Source of the DNA: Planctomycetota bacterium
Lineage (GTDB): Bacteria; Planctomycetota; PLA2; JAEUHO01
Length of the DNA: 64,000 nucleotides
Direction of reading: 5' to 3'
NCBI GenBank assembly: GCA_029259775.1
Contig: JAJDEN010000015.1
Coordinates: 1-64,000, forward strand
Of the stretch, positions 18,117 to 26,417 are shown one piece after another; the first letter of the stretch is position 1, and the number at the start of each line of letters is the position of its first letter. The notes beneath the pieces were generated by a model, which ran no database searches, was not told the DNA's origin, and worked only from the letters and a program-made list of their open reading frames with translations. The translations under genes and the position numbers were made by a program.

Positions 18117-18147
18117 AGCCCTCGCCGTCCCCTGGTCGGCGGGGGCT
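18117..18147 (+). terminator. Stem-loop terminator after the YWTD gene
   Basis: An 11-bp stem (AGCCCTCGCCG with CGGCGGGGGCT, one G-T pair) encloses a 9-nt loop, starting 27 bp after the stop at 18090. A second outer pairing, CAAGGTC with GACCTTG, extends it. The T-tract is weak, so termination may be imperfect. Confidence 0.6.
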
Positions 18148-18204
18148 GTTGACCTTGCCAGACTCCGGGCCCGGGCTCGGTCCCTAGCTGCTGTCTCCTT
18201 GAAT

Positions 18205-18228
18205 GCGGTACCAGGTCTTTTCCTACGG
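18205..18228 (+). repeat. Dispersed GGTACCAGGT motif, copy 1
   Basis: A 24-bp sequence with core CGGTACCAGGTCTTTTC ending in TACGG matches 22023-22046 on the same strand and 22269-22292 on the opposite strand. All three copies are intergenic. I infer a small repeat family; function unknown. Confidence 0.5.
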
Positions 18229-18260
18229 ACGCGATGCAGCCGCTCCGTACCCGCGCAGGC

Positions 18261-18752
18261 CTACTTGCCGGGCTGCCGTTCTCGCATCGTCACGATCAGG
18301 AGTTGCTCGCCTTCGACTTCGCCGGGGCCCAGCGTGACCACCCACTCTCCGACGTTTCGCTCGTGGCGGTAGGGGAGGTGGAGAACGCTTCCGCCCTCGG
18401 GCAGCGTCTCGGTCGTTGCAGCTTGGATCGAGGCGCCGGCGCTTTTGGTGATCGCCTTGATGCGCGTCGCGAGGTCCTCCACGAGGCGCGCTTCATCGTC
18501 CCCTGTGCGTAGCTTCCCCCGAAAGCGGAAGTCCTGAAGCCACCAACCGTCGAAGCTGATGCCCTTGCCGCCGTTGCCCGTGCGCGATCCCGTTAGCGAG
18601 GGTTTCGGGAAGCGCGGCTCGAACTCCGCCCGGAGAGCCGCAAGGTCGACGGTCTCGTAGAACTGGGAGATCTCGCGCTCGTTCTCCGGCATACGCTCCG
18701 AACCGCAGGCGGCGGCGAACAGAACCACGGCGACGGCAAGGTGCATGCGCAT
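18261..18752 (-). CDS. Small predicted lipoprotein of unknown function
   Basis: 163 aa. ATG 18752 has GGAGG 5 bp upstream, which decides the start against a longer frame. It begins MRMHLAVAVVLFAAACGS, a type II signal peptide with lipobox FAAAC. The mature domain (about 140 aa) has mixed composition with FDGWWLQDFRFRGK and a C-terminal beta-rich end LGPGEVEGEQLLIVTMRE. No family is recognised. The gene lies 241 bp downstream of the TPR-esterase gene on the same strand. Confidence 0.7.
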   Translation of the reverse strand: MRMHLAVAVVLFAAACGSERMPENEREISQFYETVDLAALRAEFEPRFPKPSLTGSRTGNGGKGISFDGWWLQDFRFRGKLRTGDDEARLVEDLATRIKAITKSAGASIQAATTETLPEGGSVLHLPYRHERNVGEWVVTLGPGEVEGEQLLIVTMRERQPGK

Positions 18753-18993
18753 GGGTACCTCCGCAACCAGCTTACGGGACGCGGATTGCTGAGACCGGCT
18801 CGATTCCATCGAGTTCGCCAGCAGCGCCGCGGAGAGAACACGATGGACTCTGGCCTGCTCGACGCGCTGAATCTGGTGCGTGTGTCGCTCTTGAGGGCCG
18901 GCTCTCTGGCCCTCGCCTCGTGACCAGCAACGGGGAGCCTGCGCAACGAGCTGTGAGGCACACGGGTCGGTATCGAGAACGGGCCGCCATCCC

Positions 18994-20178
18994 CTACTTG
19001 CCAGGCGCGGGAGCCTCTTCCTTGGCCGGCTTCTTCGCCGCGACCTTCGACGTCGCCCGGACGTGCTTGTCCACCCACGCCTTGCTGAGCGCGCCCACCT
19101 CTTCCGTCAGGCCGTGCTCGGCATCGATCATGTGGACGGCGCTGCTCACGCCCGCCGTGGCCAGGCGGCCCTTCATGGCCAGCGTCGGACCGGGCTGGAC
19201 CACCCGGTCGTTCGTGCCGTGGCAGAGTTCCACGTGGACGCCGTGCGTCTTGAGCGCGGCGATCGAGGCGTCGGTCACGATGTCCCCGGGGTAGTAGCCG
19301 GCGTAGGCAAAGTAGCTGGCGACCTGCTTCGGGTGCAGGCTCGCGAGGCACGTCGCCGTGCCAGCCCCCTGGCTGTGGCCCCACGCATGGATGCGCGCGC
19401 CCTTCACGCGGTAGCGTCGCTTGACGTCCTTGGCACAGCGCAGGATCCAGTCCGTGTAGAGCACCATCGCTCCAGGCTTCGCCTCGTCGGCCGGGGACTG
19501 CTCGGGCGGCCACGCCGTCCAGCCGGCTTGACCGGCGCCAAGGAACACACCCTTGTGGGGGTGGAGCGCGCGCGGGGCCACGTAGATGACGCCCTCGCGG
19601 CCCATCGTCTTCGCAACGCGCGCGTGGCGCACCTCGGTCGAGCCGCTGCCGTGCAGGATGAACACCACCGGGTAGCTCGCCTTCGATGTCTCGTAGTCGG
19701 GGGGCAGCAACACGATGTAGGAGCCGATGGTCGTCGTTGTGAGCGCATGGCGCTTCATGCCGGGCAGTGCCGCGGCCGCTTTCTTGGCGGCCCCGCGCTT
19801 CACCGTCGCGACGAAGCGCTTGTCGTCGCGAATGGAGGCCAGGTCCATGTCGCGTCCGGCGTGACCGAGGTCGTCGAAGCCAGCGTCGATCGACGTCTCG
19901 AAGGCGGTGAGGGCGTCGTCCTTCTTGCCGTCGAGGGCAAGCGCGCACGCGAGGTTGTACCAACTGTCGCCGTCCTGCGGATCCGCCTGCAGCCAGCGTC
20001 GGTAGAGCGCGGCGGCTTCGGGGAGCTTGGCCGCGCTCAAGGCGGCGAGCGCCTGGTCGCGCAGCGACGTGCCAAGCACCTTGGGCTTGTAGCCGGGGGG
20101 CTCGTCGGCTGCGGCAGGCAGGATGAAGGCCAGGGTGAGTACCAGGGCCAAGACGAAGACCAGGGGTAGCTTGCGCAT
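18994..20178 (-). CDS. Secreted TPR-containing alpha/beta hydrolase (esterase/depolymerase-like)
   Basis: 394 aa with a signal peptide (KLPLVFVLALVLTLAFILPAAAD) and AGGAG 7 bp before ATG 20178. Residues about 40-105 are two TPR-like helices (AALYRRWLQADPQDGDSWYNLACALAL). The rest is an alpha/beta hydrolase with an oxyanion segment FILHGSGS, nucleophile elbow GHSQG (S269), a candidate acid in HGTNDRVV and a candidate His in DAEHG. The arrangement resembles PHB-depolymerase/LpqC-type esterases. It is exported; the substrate is unknown. The C-terminus is a Lys/Ala/Pro tail. Confidence 0.8.
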   Translation of the reverse strand: MRKLPLVFVLALVLTLAFILPAAADEPPGYKPKVLGTSLRDQALAALSAAKLPEAAALYRRWLQADPQDGDSWYNLACALALDGKKDDALTAFETSIDAGFDDLGHAGRDMDLASIRDDKRFVATVKRGAAKKAAAALPGMKRHALTTTTIGSYIVLLPPDYETSKASYPVVFILHGSGSTEVRHARVAKTMGREGVIYVAPRALHPHKGVFLGAGQAGWTAWPPEQSPADEAKPGAMVLYTDWILRCAKDVKRRYRVKGARIHAWGHSQGAGTATCLASLHPKQVASYFAYAGYYPGDIVTDASIAALKTHGVHVELCHGTNDRVVQPGPTLAMKGRLATAGVSSAVHMIDAEHGLTEEVGALSKAWVDKHVRATSKVAAKKPAKEEAPAPGK

Positions 20179-20282
20179 CGCGTTCTCCTCTGTGGAGAGA
20201 GCCTAGCTGCGGCTGGGGCACGGAGGTGTCACGAGGATCCGAGGCCGACTTAGTCGAGATCCGGTAGAGGATCAGGTCCATC

Positions 20283-21941
20283 TCATTTGCGCGTGCACTC
20301 GATGGTTCTGCCGTCGCTTAGCCCCAACTGGAACGAACGAACAGCCCCCTTGGCGTCGCGCTTCAGGACAAGCCGCGTTGCGAAGTCCTCGCCATGGAGT
20401 GCAAGTGCGCTGCCGACCGTGACGGGGAGGAGTTCCAGCTCCCCGCCCCTTCCATCCGGCTGGCGCAGGTAGAAGGCCTTCTTGGTGTACGCGATGCGGT
20501 AGTCGATGCCGGCCTTGGTTTGATAGCGTCCGACGGCCTTCTTCCACGCCTTGCCCGTGGCCACTGGCACGAACTCGATCGTCTGATTGCCGTCCATGTA
20601 CAGCCGAGTCGGGGCTTTCTTCTCCATCTCGAATCGCATCCGTGACGGCCACGCCTGGCGGCGGAACCGATCCTCGCCGAGCGCGAGGAGCAAGGTCGGA
20701 AGGATGCGAGCCTGTCCCTCCCTCACTTCGTACATCGACAGGCACGCGCCGGAACGACGTACGACAGCTGTCGATTCGGGCCCCCGATACGCCCCCCGGT
20801 AGCGGTCCAGCGCACCTTGCTTCACGTACGCCGGCCTGTCCCCCTCACGGCCGAGTAGGCAGGCGGCCAGCCCGTCGGCAATGAGGAGGCTAGGCGCGAA
20901 CGCGAAGTTCGACAGTAGGACGATGCAGGCATCGTCCTTGTGGAACCGCATGAGATCGGCGACGTAGCCATTGGCGCCGCCCGAGTGCCGCGCGCATGCG
21001 TGCCCTTGAACGGGGAATACCTTCCAGCCCAAGGCGTAGCCATACGTGTGAGGAGCGGCGGTCATCATGCGCTCGCGTGAGGCGGCCGTGAGCAGCCTAT
21101 CGTCCGTCAATGCGCGATCGAATCGGTACAGGTCGCCGGTCGTCGAGTAGATACCGCCAGCCGCCCTGATGACGGACATGTCCTGCCCCCGCGGTTCGGG
21201 CCGTCCCGCCATTCCGCGGAAGTAGCCAAGCGCGAGGCCCGGTGGATGACTTCCATCATCGAAGCCGGACTCCTTCATGCCGGCCGGCTTGAATACCTCT
21301 GCGCGCACGACACGGGCGTAGTCAAGTCCGCTGACGACCTCCGCGATCGCGCCGAGCAACTCGTAGTTCAGATTCGAGTAGCGATGCTGCGTACCGACGG
21401 GGGTCGCGAGGTGTTGGCCCGCCCACGCACGCGCCATCTGACGCCACAGAGCGAGCCCACGGTCCTTGCCCTGTCGCGCCGTCATGGCCCAGACGTTCTC
21501 CAGGTTCGGCAGGCCCGCCGTGTGGTCGAGCAGGTGTTTGACCTGGATCTTCTTCCAACCGGCCGGCCACCCGGCGAGGTGCTTTGAGACGAGGTCGTCG
21601 AGCCTGAGCTTGCCCGTCTGTACCAGGCGCATGATGAGCACAGCGGTAATGGACTTCGTGGTGGACATGATCTTGTGGCGCGTCGTTGTTGCGTTGGGGA
21701 CGCTCTTGGCGATGTCCGCCTGGCCGAAGGCCCTGTGGACGAGCACCTTGCCATCCCGCGCGAGAAGGACCGAGCCGCTGAAGAGTCCGGCGTCCACGAG
21801 GGGCTTCATGTACGCGTCCACGGCCTCCGCCACGGTGGGGGAAGGCGCCTCCTCCTCGGCAGCGACGCGCGCCAGGCCGGCCGCGTCGACGAGAAGCAGC
21901 AGGCAGGCACACCCCAGGATCCGGTTCCAACCCATCGTCAT
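20283..21941 (-). CDS. Secreted beta-lactamase-related serine hydrolase
   Basis: 552 aa with a signal peptide (GCACLLLLVDAAGLARVAAEE). Class C beta-lactamase/DD-peptidase-type motifs are S93-T-T-K96, Y188-S-N190 and a later HSGGANGY in the position of KTG/HxG. The first 370 residues form the catalytic domain. The last ~170 form a beta-rich extension, common in periplasmic esterase/peptidase members. The function could be D-amino-acid peptidase or esterase; antibiotic resistance should not be assumed. Confidence 0.8.
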   Translation of the reverse strand: MTMGWNRILGCACLLLLVDAAGLARVAAEEEAPSPTVAEAVDAYMKPLVDAGLFSGSVLLARDGKVLVHRAFGQADIAKSVPNATTTRHKIMSTTKSITAVLIMRLVQTGKLRLDDLVSKHLAGWPAGWKKIQVKHLLDHTAGLPNLENVWAMTARQGKDRGLALWRQMARAWAGQHLATPVGTQHRYSNLNYELLGAIAEVVSGLDYARVVRAEVFKPAGMKESGFDDGSHPPGLALGYFRGMAGRPEPRGQDMSVIRAAGGIYSTTGDLYRFDRALTDDRLLTAASRERMMTAAPHTYGYALGWKVFPVQGHACARHSGGANGYVADLMRFHKDDACIVLLSNFAFAPSLLIADGLAACLLGREGDRPAYVKQGALDRYRGAYRGPESTAVVRRSGACLSMYEVREGQARILPTLLLALGEDRFRRQAWPSRMRFEMEKKAPTRLYMDGNQTIEFVPVATGKAWKKAVGRYQTKAGIDYRIAYTKKAFYLRQPDGRGGELELLPVTVGSALALHGEDFATRLVLKRDAKGAVRSFQLGLSDGRTIECTRK

Positions 21942-22022
21942 GGCATGGCCCTCCTCCCACCGGTAACGGAGTAGGCCCGGTAGGGTTCGGAATGGAGTTG
22001 CTTCAGATACGGTGCCACAGAT

Positions 22023-22046
22023 ACGGCGCCAGGTCTCTTGTTACGG
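22023..22046 (+). repeat. Dispersed GGTACCAGGT motif, copy 2
   Basis: ACGGCGCCAGGTCTCTTG followed by TTACGG; aligns with 18205-18228. The central palindrome is GGCGCC here rather than GGTACC, keeping self-complementarity. Confidence 0.45.
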
Positions 22047-22217
22047 GATACGGCGCCACGTCGCTTCTTGCCGGCTTCGTGCCTTCGGCACAACAGGTCT
22101 TCCCGAGCCGGGCGGGTAGTCAGTCCGCCTATCGGGGAAGACGACGCGCTTGGCGCTCGCGCAAATCAGGGCGTGACCTCGGCGGCCCGGCCCGTCGTCG
22201 AGCTTCTGCTGCGACAT
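22041..22217 (-). CDS. Candidate 58-aa small protein or mobile-element remnant
   Basis: ATG 22217 to TAA 22041. The product begins MSQQKLDDGPGRRGHALIC, continues through KRVVFPDRRTDYPPGSG and ends RRIP. It is basic and has no signal peptide. There is no Shine-Dalgarno, but the frame is uninterrupted and its downstream end runs into the dispersed repeat. It could be the C-terminal remains of a transposase-type gene or chance; I do not assign a function. Confidence 0.25.
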   Translation of the reverse strand: MSQQKLDDGPGRRGHALICASAKRVVFPDRRTDYPPGSGRPVVPKARSRQEATWRRIP

Positions 22218-22223
22218 GCGGGA

Positions 22224-22269
22224 GCGTTCGCGGTTGACTCGCGCGCGAGTGCTGAAGGGTCGCGAACGC
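22224..22269. repeat. Nested inverted repeats
   Basis: GCGTTCGCG (22224-22232) is the exact inverse of CGCGAACGC (22261-22269). Between them lies a 14-bp perfect palindrome ACTCGCGCGCGAGT (22237-22250). The next 24 bp is the inverted copy of the dispersed motif. Confidence 0.55.
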
Positions 22270-22292
22270 CACGGGAAAAAACCTGGTACCGG
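22269..22292 (-). repeat. Dispersed GGTACCAGGT motif, copy 3 (inverted)
   Basis: Minus-strand reading CCGGTACCAGGTTTTTTC then CCGTGG; aligns with 18205-18228 in opposite orientation. A second GGTACCGGATCG unit follows at 22300. Confidence 0.45.
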
Positions 22293-22314
22293 ATCGTGTG
22301 GTACCGGATCGTTC

Positions 22315-25300
22315 CTACTTCGTCTCGCGTGGTCCCAGCGTCAACTCGATGACGCCCTCGCCGGAGGTCTCGACATCCGCGTGTCCTCGCGCGAGTCCCT
22401 GGGCCGTCTTCTTCTCGGCCTCGACGCGGTAGCGCCCGGCAGGCAGGTTCCAGAAGCTACCAACCCCCTCCCGGCTTGTCCGGGACTGCAGGCGCACGCC
22501 ACCCTGCCGAATACGAAGCGTCACGCCGCCCTTGGATGTCCCCGGAGGCGTCTGGACGCGCACGACAAGCCTGTGCGCCGGCTCGAACGTGAGCGAGACG
22601 GCCCGCGTACCGGCAGGCACGGAAGGGACATGCGCCACGTAGTAGCCGCCGTCGTCGTAGCAGCTTGCGTGGATGGCGTACGCGCGATCCGCACGCACAC
22701 CCCGCAGCACATCGTGCGAGCCGCGCTGGATCTGGCCTTTCCAGACCCGAGGCTTGGCCTCGTCGACCGGCAGCTCGACGACGGTGTAGCGGCAGTCGTC
22801 GATGCTCGCACGCAGGGAAGGTGCGGAGAGTGTCAGCGTGGTACCCACCTGCACGGCGAACGCGACGCCGCTGGCCGGGGCGGTCGCCTCGCGCGCGACG
22901 TCATCAGGGAACCCGGGCAGCCGCAGCACGATGCGCACGCGTCCCGCAGGGAACCCGCGCACCGTGAACGTGCCGTCGTCCTGGGTCCTGCTTCGATGCC
23001 AGCGCGTAGGCGACGGCGTATCCCAACCCTGCGCGCGCACGCGGACGCCCGCGAGCGGACGGCCCTGCGTGTCGCGTACGACGCCCTGGCTCGTCGCCTT
23101 GGCCTCGAGCGGCACGGAGGTGTCGGCGGGTGTCCAACCCGCCACCTTGCGATCGCGCAGGTCGCTTCGCTCCCGGGGCGGATCGACGTAGAGGTCGTAG
23201 ACGGCGCGCGGGTCCAGTCGTCCGAGGCCCACGCGCCCCGTGGCGTCGGTCTTCACCGTGTCCGGGTTCATGTCGGACTCGCCGAGGGTCGTGAAGGGAC
23301 TCACCTTCGTCGGCCTCGCGTGCACCGCGGCGCGCGCCACGGCGCGACCCGCTTCGTCCACGACGCGCACCTCCACCGTGCTGGCGCTCCGAAGCGTCAG
23401 CGTGTGCCCCGTCGTGCCTCCCTTGAGCTTGTAGAACACGCCTTCCAGCAGGCGGCGGGGCGCGAACACGCGGAGGTCGTAGGCCAGGTCGCCCAGGCGT
23501 CGGAGACGGAAGCTGCCGTCGAGCCGGGTGAAGGTCCCTGCGTGGCTCCACGCAAGACGCTGGCGCTTCCAGCCGTCGGGGGGCACGGCGTAGGCATCGA
23601 CGCGCACTCCGGCGACAGCTGCGCCTTGATCGTCCACGACGCGCCCCTCCAGCGTGCGTTCGTGCGGCAAGGTGATGTCGTCCAAGGGGAACGTCGCCCC
23701 CGGCTCGAACGGGCCCAGGCGCTTGGCGCCGTAGGGCAGCGTCCCACTCGTGCCTGGGGCGGCCTGCACGATATCGATGTAGAGGCGTCGACGCGGCGAC
23801 GGGATGCGCAGGTGCCCACGATGTGTCGAGTACATGAGTGAGGTCTGCACGCGGCTCCTGCTGGCGCTGAGGTGGAGCGTGAGAAAGGACGGCACGGACG
23901 AGCCGTCCGGGCCGCGCACGGTGATCCCGCTGCCCCGCTTGTCGGGGTCGGGCACGAGCACGACGGCCACGCCCGTGTCGCCCGCGGAGGCCTCCACGGT
24001 CCCACGGTGCTTGCGGCCCGCGAGCTTCAGGTCGAAGTCGAGCTTGTAGTCATCCGCGAGCAGGGGGCCCACGCGGAAGCGACCGTCCCCTTCCCAGGTC
24101 GTCGACGCGCCCCAGTTTCGGCGGGACCAAGGTTCCTTGATCGACGTCGGATGGACCGAGGCGCGCGCGACGGCGCGCCCGTCCTCGTGACGCGCCACGC
24201 CGGTGATGTAGAGCCCCTTCGTCATCGTGATCGTGACGCGGCCGCCCGTGGGTTGAACCCGGGCGCGCGCCGGTGTCACGTACCCGAAGCACGTGGCCTG
24301 GATGTGGACGTCGGCGTCGGGCAGCCCTTCGAGGACGAGGGTGCCGTCCGCTGCCGTTCGGAGGCCGCGCGGCGTCGGTAGGGAGGACCAGCCGCTGGCC
24401 CTGGCGTGGGCCGACACCGTCGCGCCGCGGAGCGGCCGACCCGCGTCGTCGCGGACCGCCACGTGCAGCGGTCCCCGCGGCGCCACCGTCGGCTTGACGG
24501 CCTCCGGCTCGGCATCGTGATCCTCGTTCTTCTCGACGACGAGCTGTTGCTGCGGCAGCTCGCCCTGGCCGGCCTCGATAGTGATGAACTCGCGGTCCTT
24601 CAGCCCCCAGGGGCTGTCGTAGGGCACGGCCAGCCAGTAGGTCCACCCGGGTACGAGGGTGTCGAAGTGAACGGCGCCGTCCTTGTCGGTTGTGCCTTCT
24701 TCGGTGAACGGCGTCCCCTCGCCCATGTGGAACGACTCCGTCGGGTCCGGCACCCAGCTCACCTGCGCGGCTTCGACAGGGCAGTTCGGGACGGGCTGGC
24801 CTGCCTCGTCCACGACCAGCACGCGCAAGCTCGAAGCACGCACGGCCTCGAGTTCGATGCCGCGGCCTTGCTCGAGCACGTCGGTCAGGACGAACGGATT
24901 GACGCCGATGTCCTTGAGCGCTCCCATGCCGGGGCTCACCCAGCCACCCCCGTGCACGCAAACCATCGCGGAGGTCAGCCGGCCTTCCGTGAGTTCGAAC
25001 GTACCGTCGGCCTTCGTCTCCCGGCTGCCGCCGCCGCGGAACAGCGACGTGGCGACCTCGCCTTCATCCATGGCGTAGAGGTGCACGTGCGTGCGGGCGA
25101 TGGGGGTGGTGGTCCCGCGTTCGACCACGCGGCCGGAGACGTGGGCCAACCGCGTGAGCCGGACGAGCGCCTCGTCCTCGCCGGTCCGGAGGTCCGAGCC
25201 TGCGAACTTGTAGCCGGTCGCTCGGATCCGGAGTCGTCCCGGGCCAGCCGGGCACAGGACCTTGACCGCGCCCGTCTCGATCTTGTGAGAGGCCGAGCGC

Positions 25301-26130
25301 CAGACCACCGCGCCGGGTGGCATGACGTCGACCCGCAGCGTGCCCTCGAGCACGGGCTTGTCGCCACGAGCGTCGAGGACCCGAACGCGCACGGTTCTCT
25401 CAGCCTTCGGCACGATGAGGGTCACCGCGTCCGGTCGCGGCACGGTGACCTCGTACGAACCGGCGGTGGCGCCGCCGGCCAGGTCGAGCCGAAATTTGAT
25501 CACGCCCGCCTCGAGACCGGGCACCTCGAAGCGACCGTCGGCGTCCGGTGCGAACGGACCCAGCACGGGCGCCGGCGATCCCGTGCCGACCGCGGAGCCT
25601 TGCGCCAGGGTGGGAGCCCGCACGGCCTGGCCGGCCTCGTCGACGACGCGCACGCGTACGGCATGCGGACCGTCAGGAAGAACGATCGCGACGGGCGCCG
25701 GCGCGTTCCCGGCGCTGACCTGCACGTAGACCGACGCGATGGCCGGCGGCGTGCCCGTGCGGATGCGGAAGTTGCCCGGGCCGGGGGGCGTCCAGCGGAA
25801 GCCCTCCTCCGCGCTGGCTTCGATCGTCACGCGCGGCGCCTGGGTATCGAACACCGAGACCAGCTTGCCGTCGGCTCCAGGCAGGAGTACCTCCAAGGAG
25901 GCGGCGACAGGCCGCCCCCCGCGGTAGACGCGGCCGGTGACGACCGAGAGCGCGGCGTCCTCCGCCGTCGGGGAGGCTCCCAGGCCCAGCCCAGGAGCGG
26001 CCTTGGCCGGCTCGTCCGCGCTCCCGGCCTCGGGGGTCGGGTTCGATTCCGGCCCCTCGTTCGCGGGCATCAGCGCCCACCCGACGAGGGCGACGGCGAC
26101 CAGCAGGAGGAGGATCAGAGGACGGCGCAT
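22315..26130 (-). CDS. Giant secreted protein of carboxypeptidase-regulatory-like repeats
   Basis: 1,271 aa from ATG 26130, which opens a signal or anchor (RRPLILLLLVAVALVGWALM); GGAGG lies 12 bp upstream. The protein is a chain of about ten beta-sandwich modules of the carboxypeptidase-regulatory/Cna-B-like type. Each begins with a pattern such as VxVVDEAGxxV, for example VRVVDEAGQAVRAPTL, LRVLVVDEAGQPVPNC, VEVRVVDEAGRAVARAAV and GVVRDTQGRPLAGVRV. No enzyme domain or LPXTG-like sorter is seen. Such modules usually make rigid stalks or ligand-binding surfaces on the envelope. An alternative ATG at 26181 would add 17 residues before the hydrophobic segment. It is divergent from the XPB gene. 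Confidence 0.8.
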   Translation of the reverse strand: MRRPLILLLLVAVALVGWALMPANEGPESNPTPEAGSADEPAKAAPGLGLGASPTAEDAALSVVTGRVYRGGRPVAASLEVLLPGADGKLVSVFDTQAPRVTIEASAEEGFRWTPPGPGNFRIRTGTPPAIASVYVQVSAGNAPAPVAIVLPDGPHAVRVRVVDEAGQAVRAPTLAQGSAVGTGSPAPVLGPFAPDADGRFEVPGLEAGVIKFRLDLAGGATAGSYEVTVPRPDAVTLIVPKAERTVRVRVLDARGDKPVLEGTLRVDVMPPGAVVWRSASHKIETGAVKVLCPAGPGRLRIRATGYKFAGSDLRTGEDEALVRLTRLAHVSGRVVERGTTTPIARTHVHLYAMDEGEVATSLFRGGGSRETKADGTFELTEGRLTSAMVCVHGGGWVSPGMGALKDIGVNPFVLTDVLEQGRGIELEAVRASSLRVLVVDEAGQPVPNCPVEAAQVSWVPDPTESFHMGEGTPFTEEGTTDKDGAVHFDTLVPGWTYWLAVPYDSPWGLKDREFITIEAGQGELPQQQLVVEKNEDHDAEPEAVKPTVAPRGPLHVAVRDDAGRPLRGATVSAHARASGWSSLPTPRGLRTAADGTLVLEGLPDADVHIQATCFGYVTPARARVQPTGGRVTITMTKGLYITGVARHEDGRAVARASVHPTSIKEPWSRRNWGASTTWEGDGRFRVGPLLADDYKLDFDLKLAGRKHRGTVEASAGDTGVAVVLVPDPDKRGSGITVRGPDGSSVPSFLTLHLSASRSRVQTSLMYSTHRGHLRIPSPRRRLYIDIVQAAPGTSGTLPYGAKRLGPFEPGATFPLDDITLPHERTLEGRVVDDQGAAVAGVRVDAYAVPPDGWKRQRLAWSHAGTFTRLDGSFRLRRLGDLAYDLRVFAPRRLLEGVFYKLKGGTTGHTLTLRSASTVEVRVVDEAGRAVARAAVHARPTKVSPFTTLGESDMNPDTVKTDATGRVGLGRLDPRAVYDLYVDPPRERSDLRDRKVAGWTPADTSVPLEAKATSQGVVRDTQGRPLAGVRVRAQGWDTPSPTRWHRSRTQDDGTFTVRGFPAGRVRIVLRLPGFPDDVAREATAPASGVAFAVQVGTTLTLSAPSLRASIDDCRYTVVELPVDEAKPRVWKGQIQRGSHDVLRGVRADRAYAIHASCYDDGGYYVAHVPSVPAGTRAVSLTFEPAHRLVVRVQTPPGTSKGGVTLRIRQGGVRLQSRTSREGVGSFWNLPAGRYRVEAEKKTAQGLARGHADVETSGEGVIELTLGPRETK

Positions 26131-26293
26131 GGACGGATGCTGCCTCCATGGCGGCAACGGGAGGCGTTGCACGCGGTTCATGCCCAGAGGGTAGGCGGAC
26201 GCCGCGTCGGCTGCGTCCGCCATGGGTGAAATGCCGCCCTGTCAAGGCGTCGGGGGAGTGCTGAGACCGCGGTCCTTGGGGGATGACCTTTGC

Positions 26294-26321
26294 TTGACCG
26301 GCGCCGGGGCACGCCTAATCT
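26294..26321 (+). promoter_or_regulatory. Possible sigma-70-type promoter for the XPB-like operon
   Basis: TTGACC (26294-26299) and TAATCT (26316-26321) are 16 bp apart, about 96 bp before ATG 26418. The -35 is a good match and the -10 is partial. A GC-rich hairpin (GGCCCCG with CGGGGTC) follows in the leader around 26361-26390. Confidence 0.4.
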
Positions 26322-26417
26322 CGACAGCTTCCACCCACGGTTTCCCACCACAAACGAAACGGCCCCGAAGGCCATTCCACGGGGTCCAAACTCGATGGCC
26401 TGAAGGCCAGGAGGCGC

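Larger units (their letters stand above)
21942..22314. other. Repeat-rich intergenic region
   Basis: 373 bp. It contains GATACGG[C/T]GCC-type motifs in three close copies (22001-22055), the dispersed motif copies at 22023 and 22269, a nested palindrome (22224-22269), the short minus-strand frame 22041-22217, and two copies of GGTACCGGATCG (22285 and 22300). The combination looks like the remains of a small mobile element or REP-type cluster. Confidence 0.5.
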
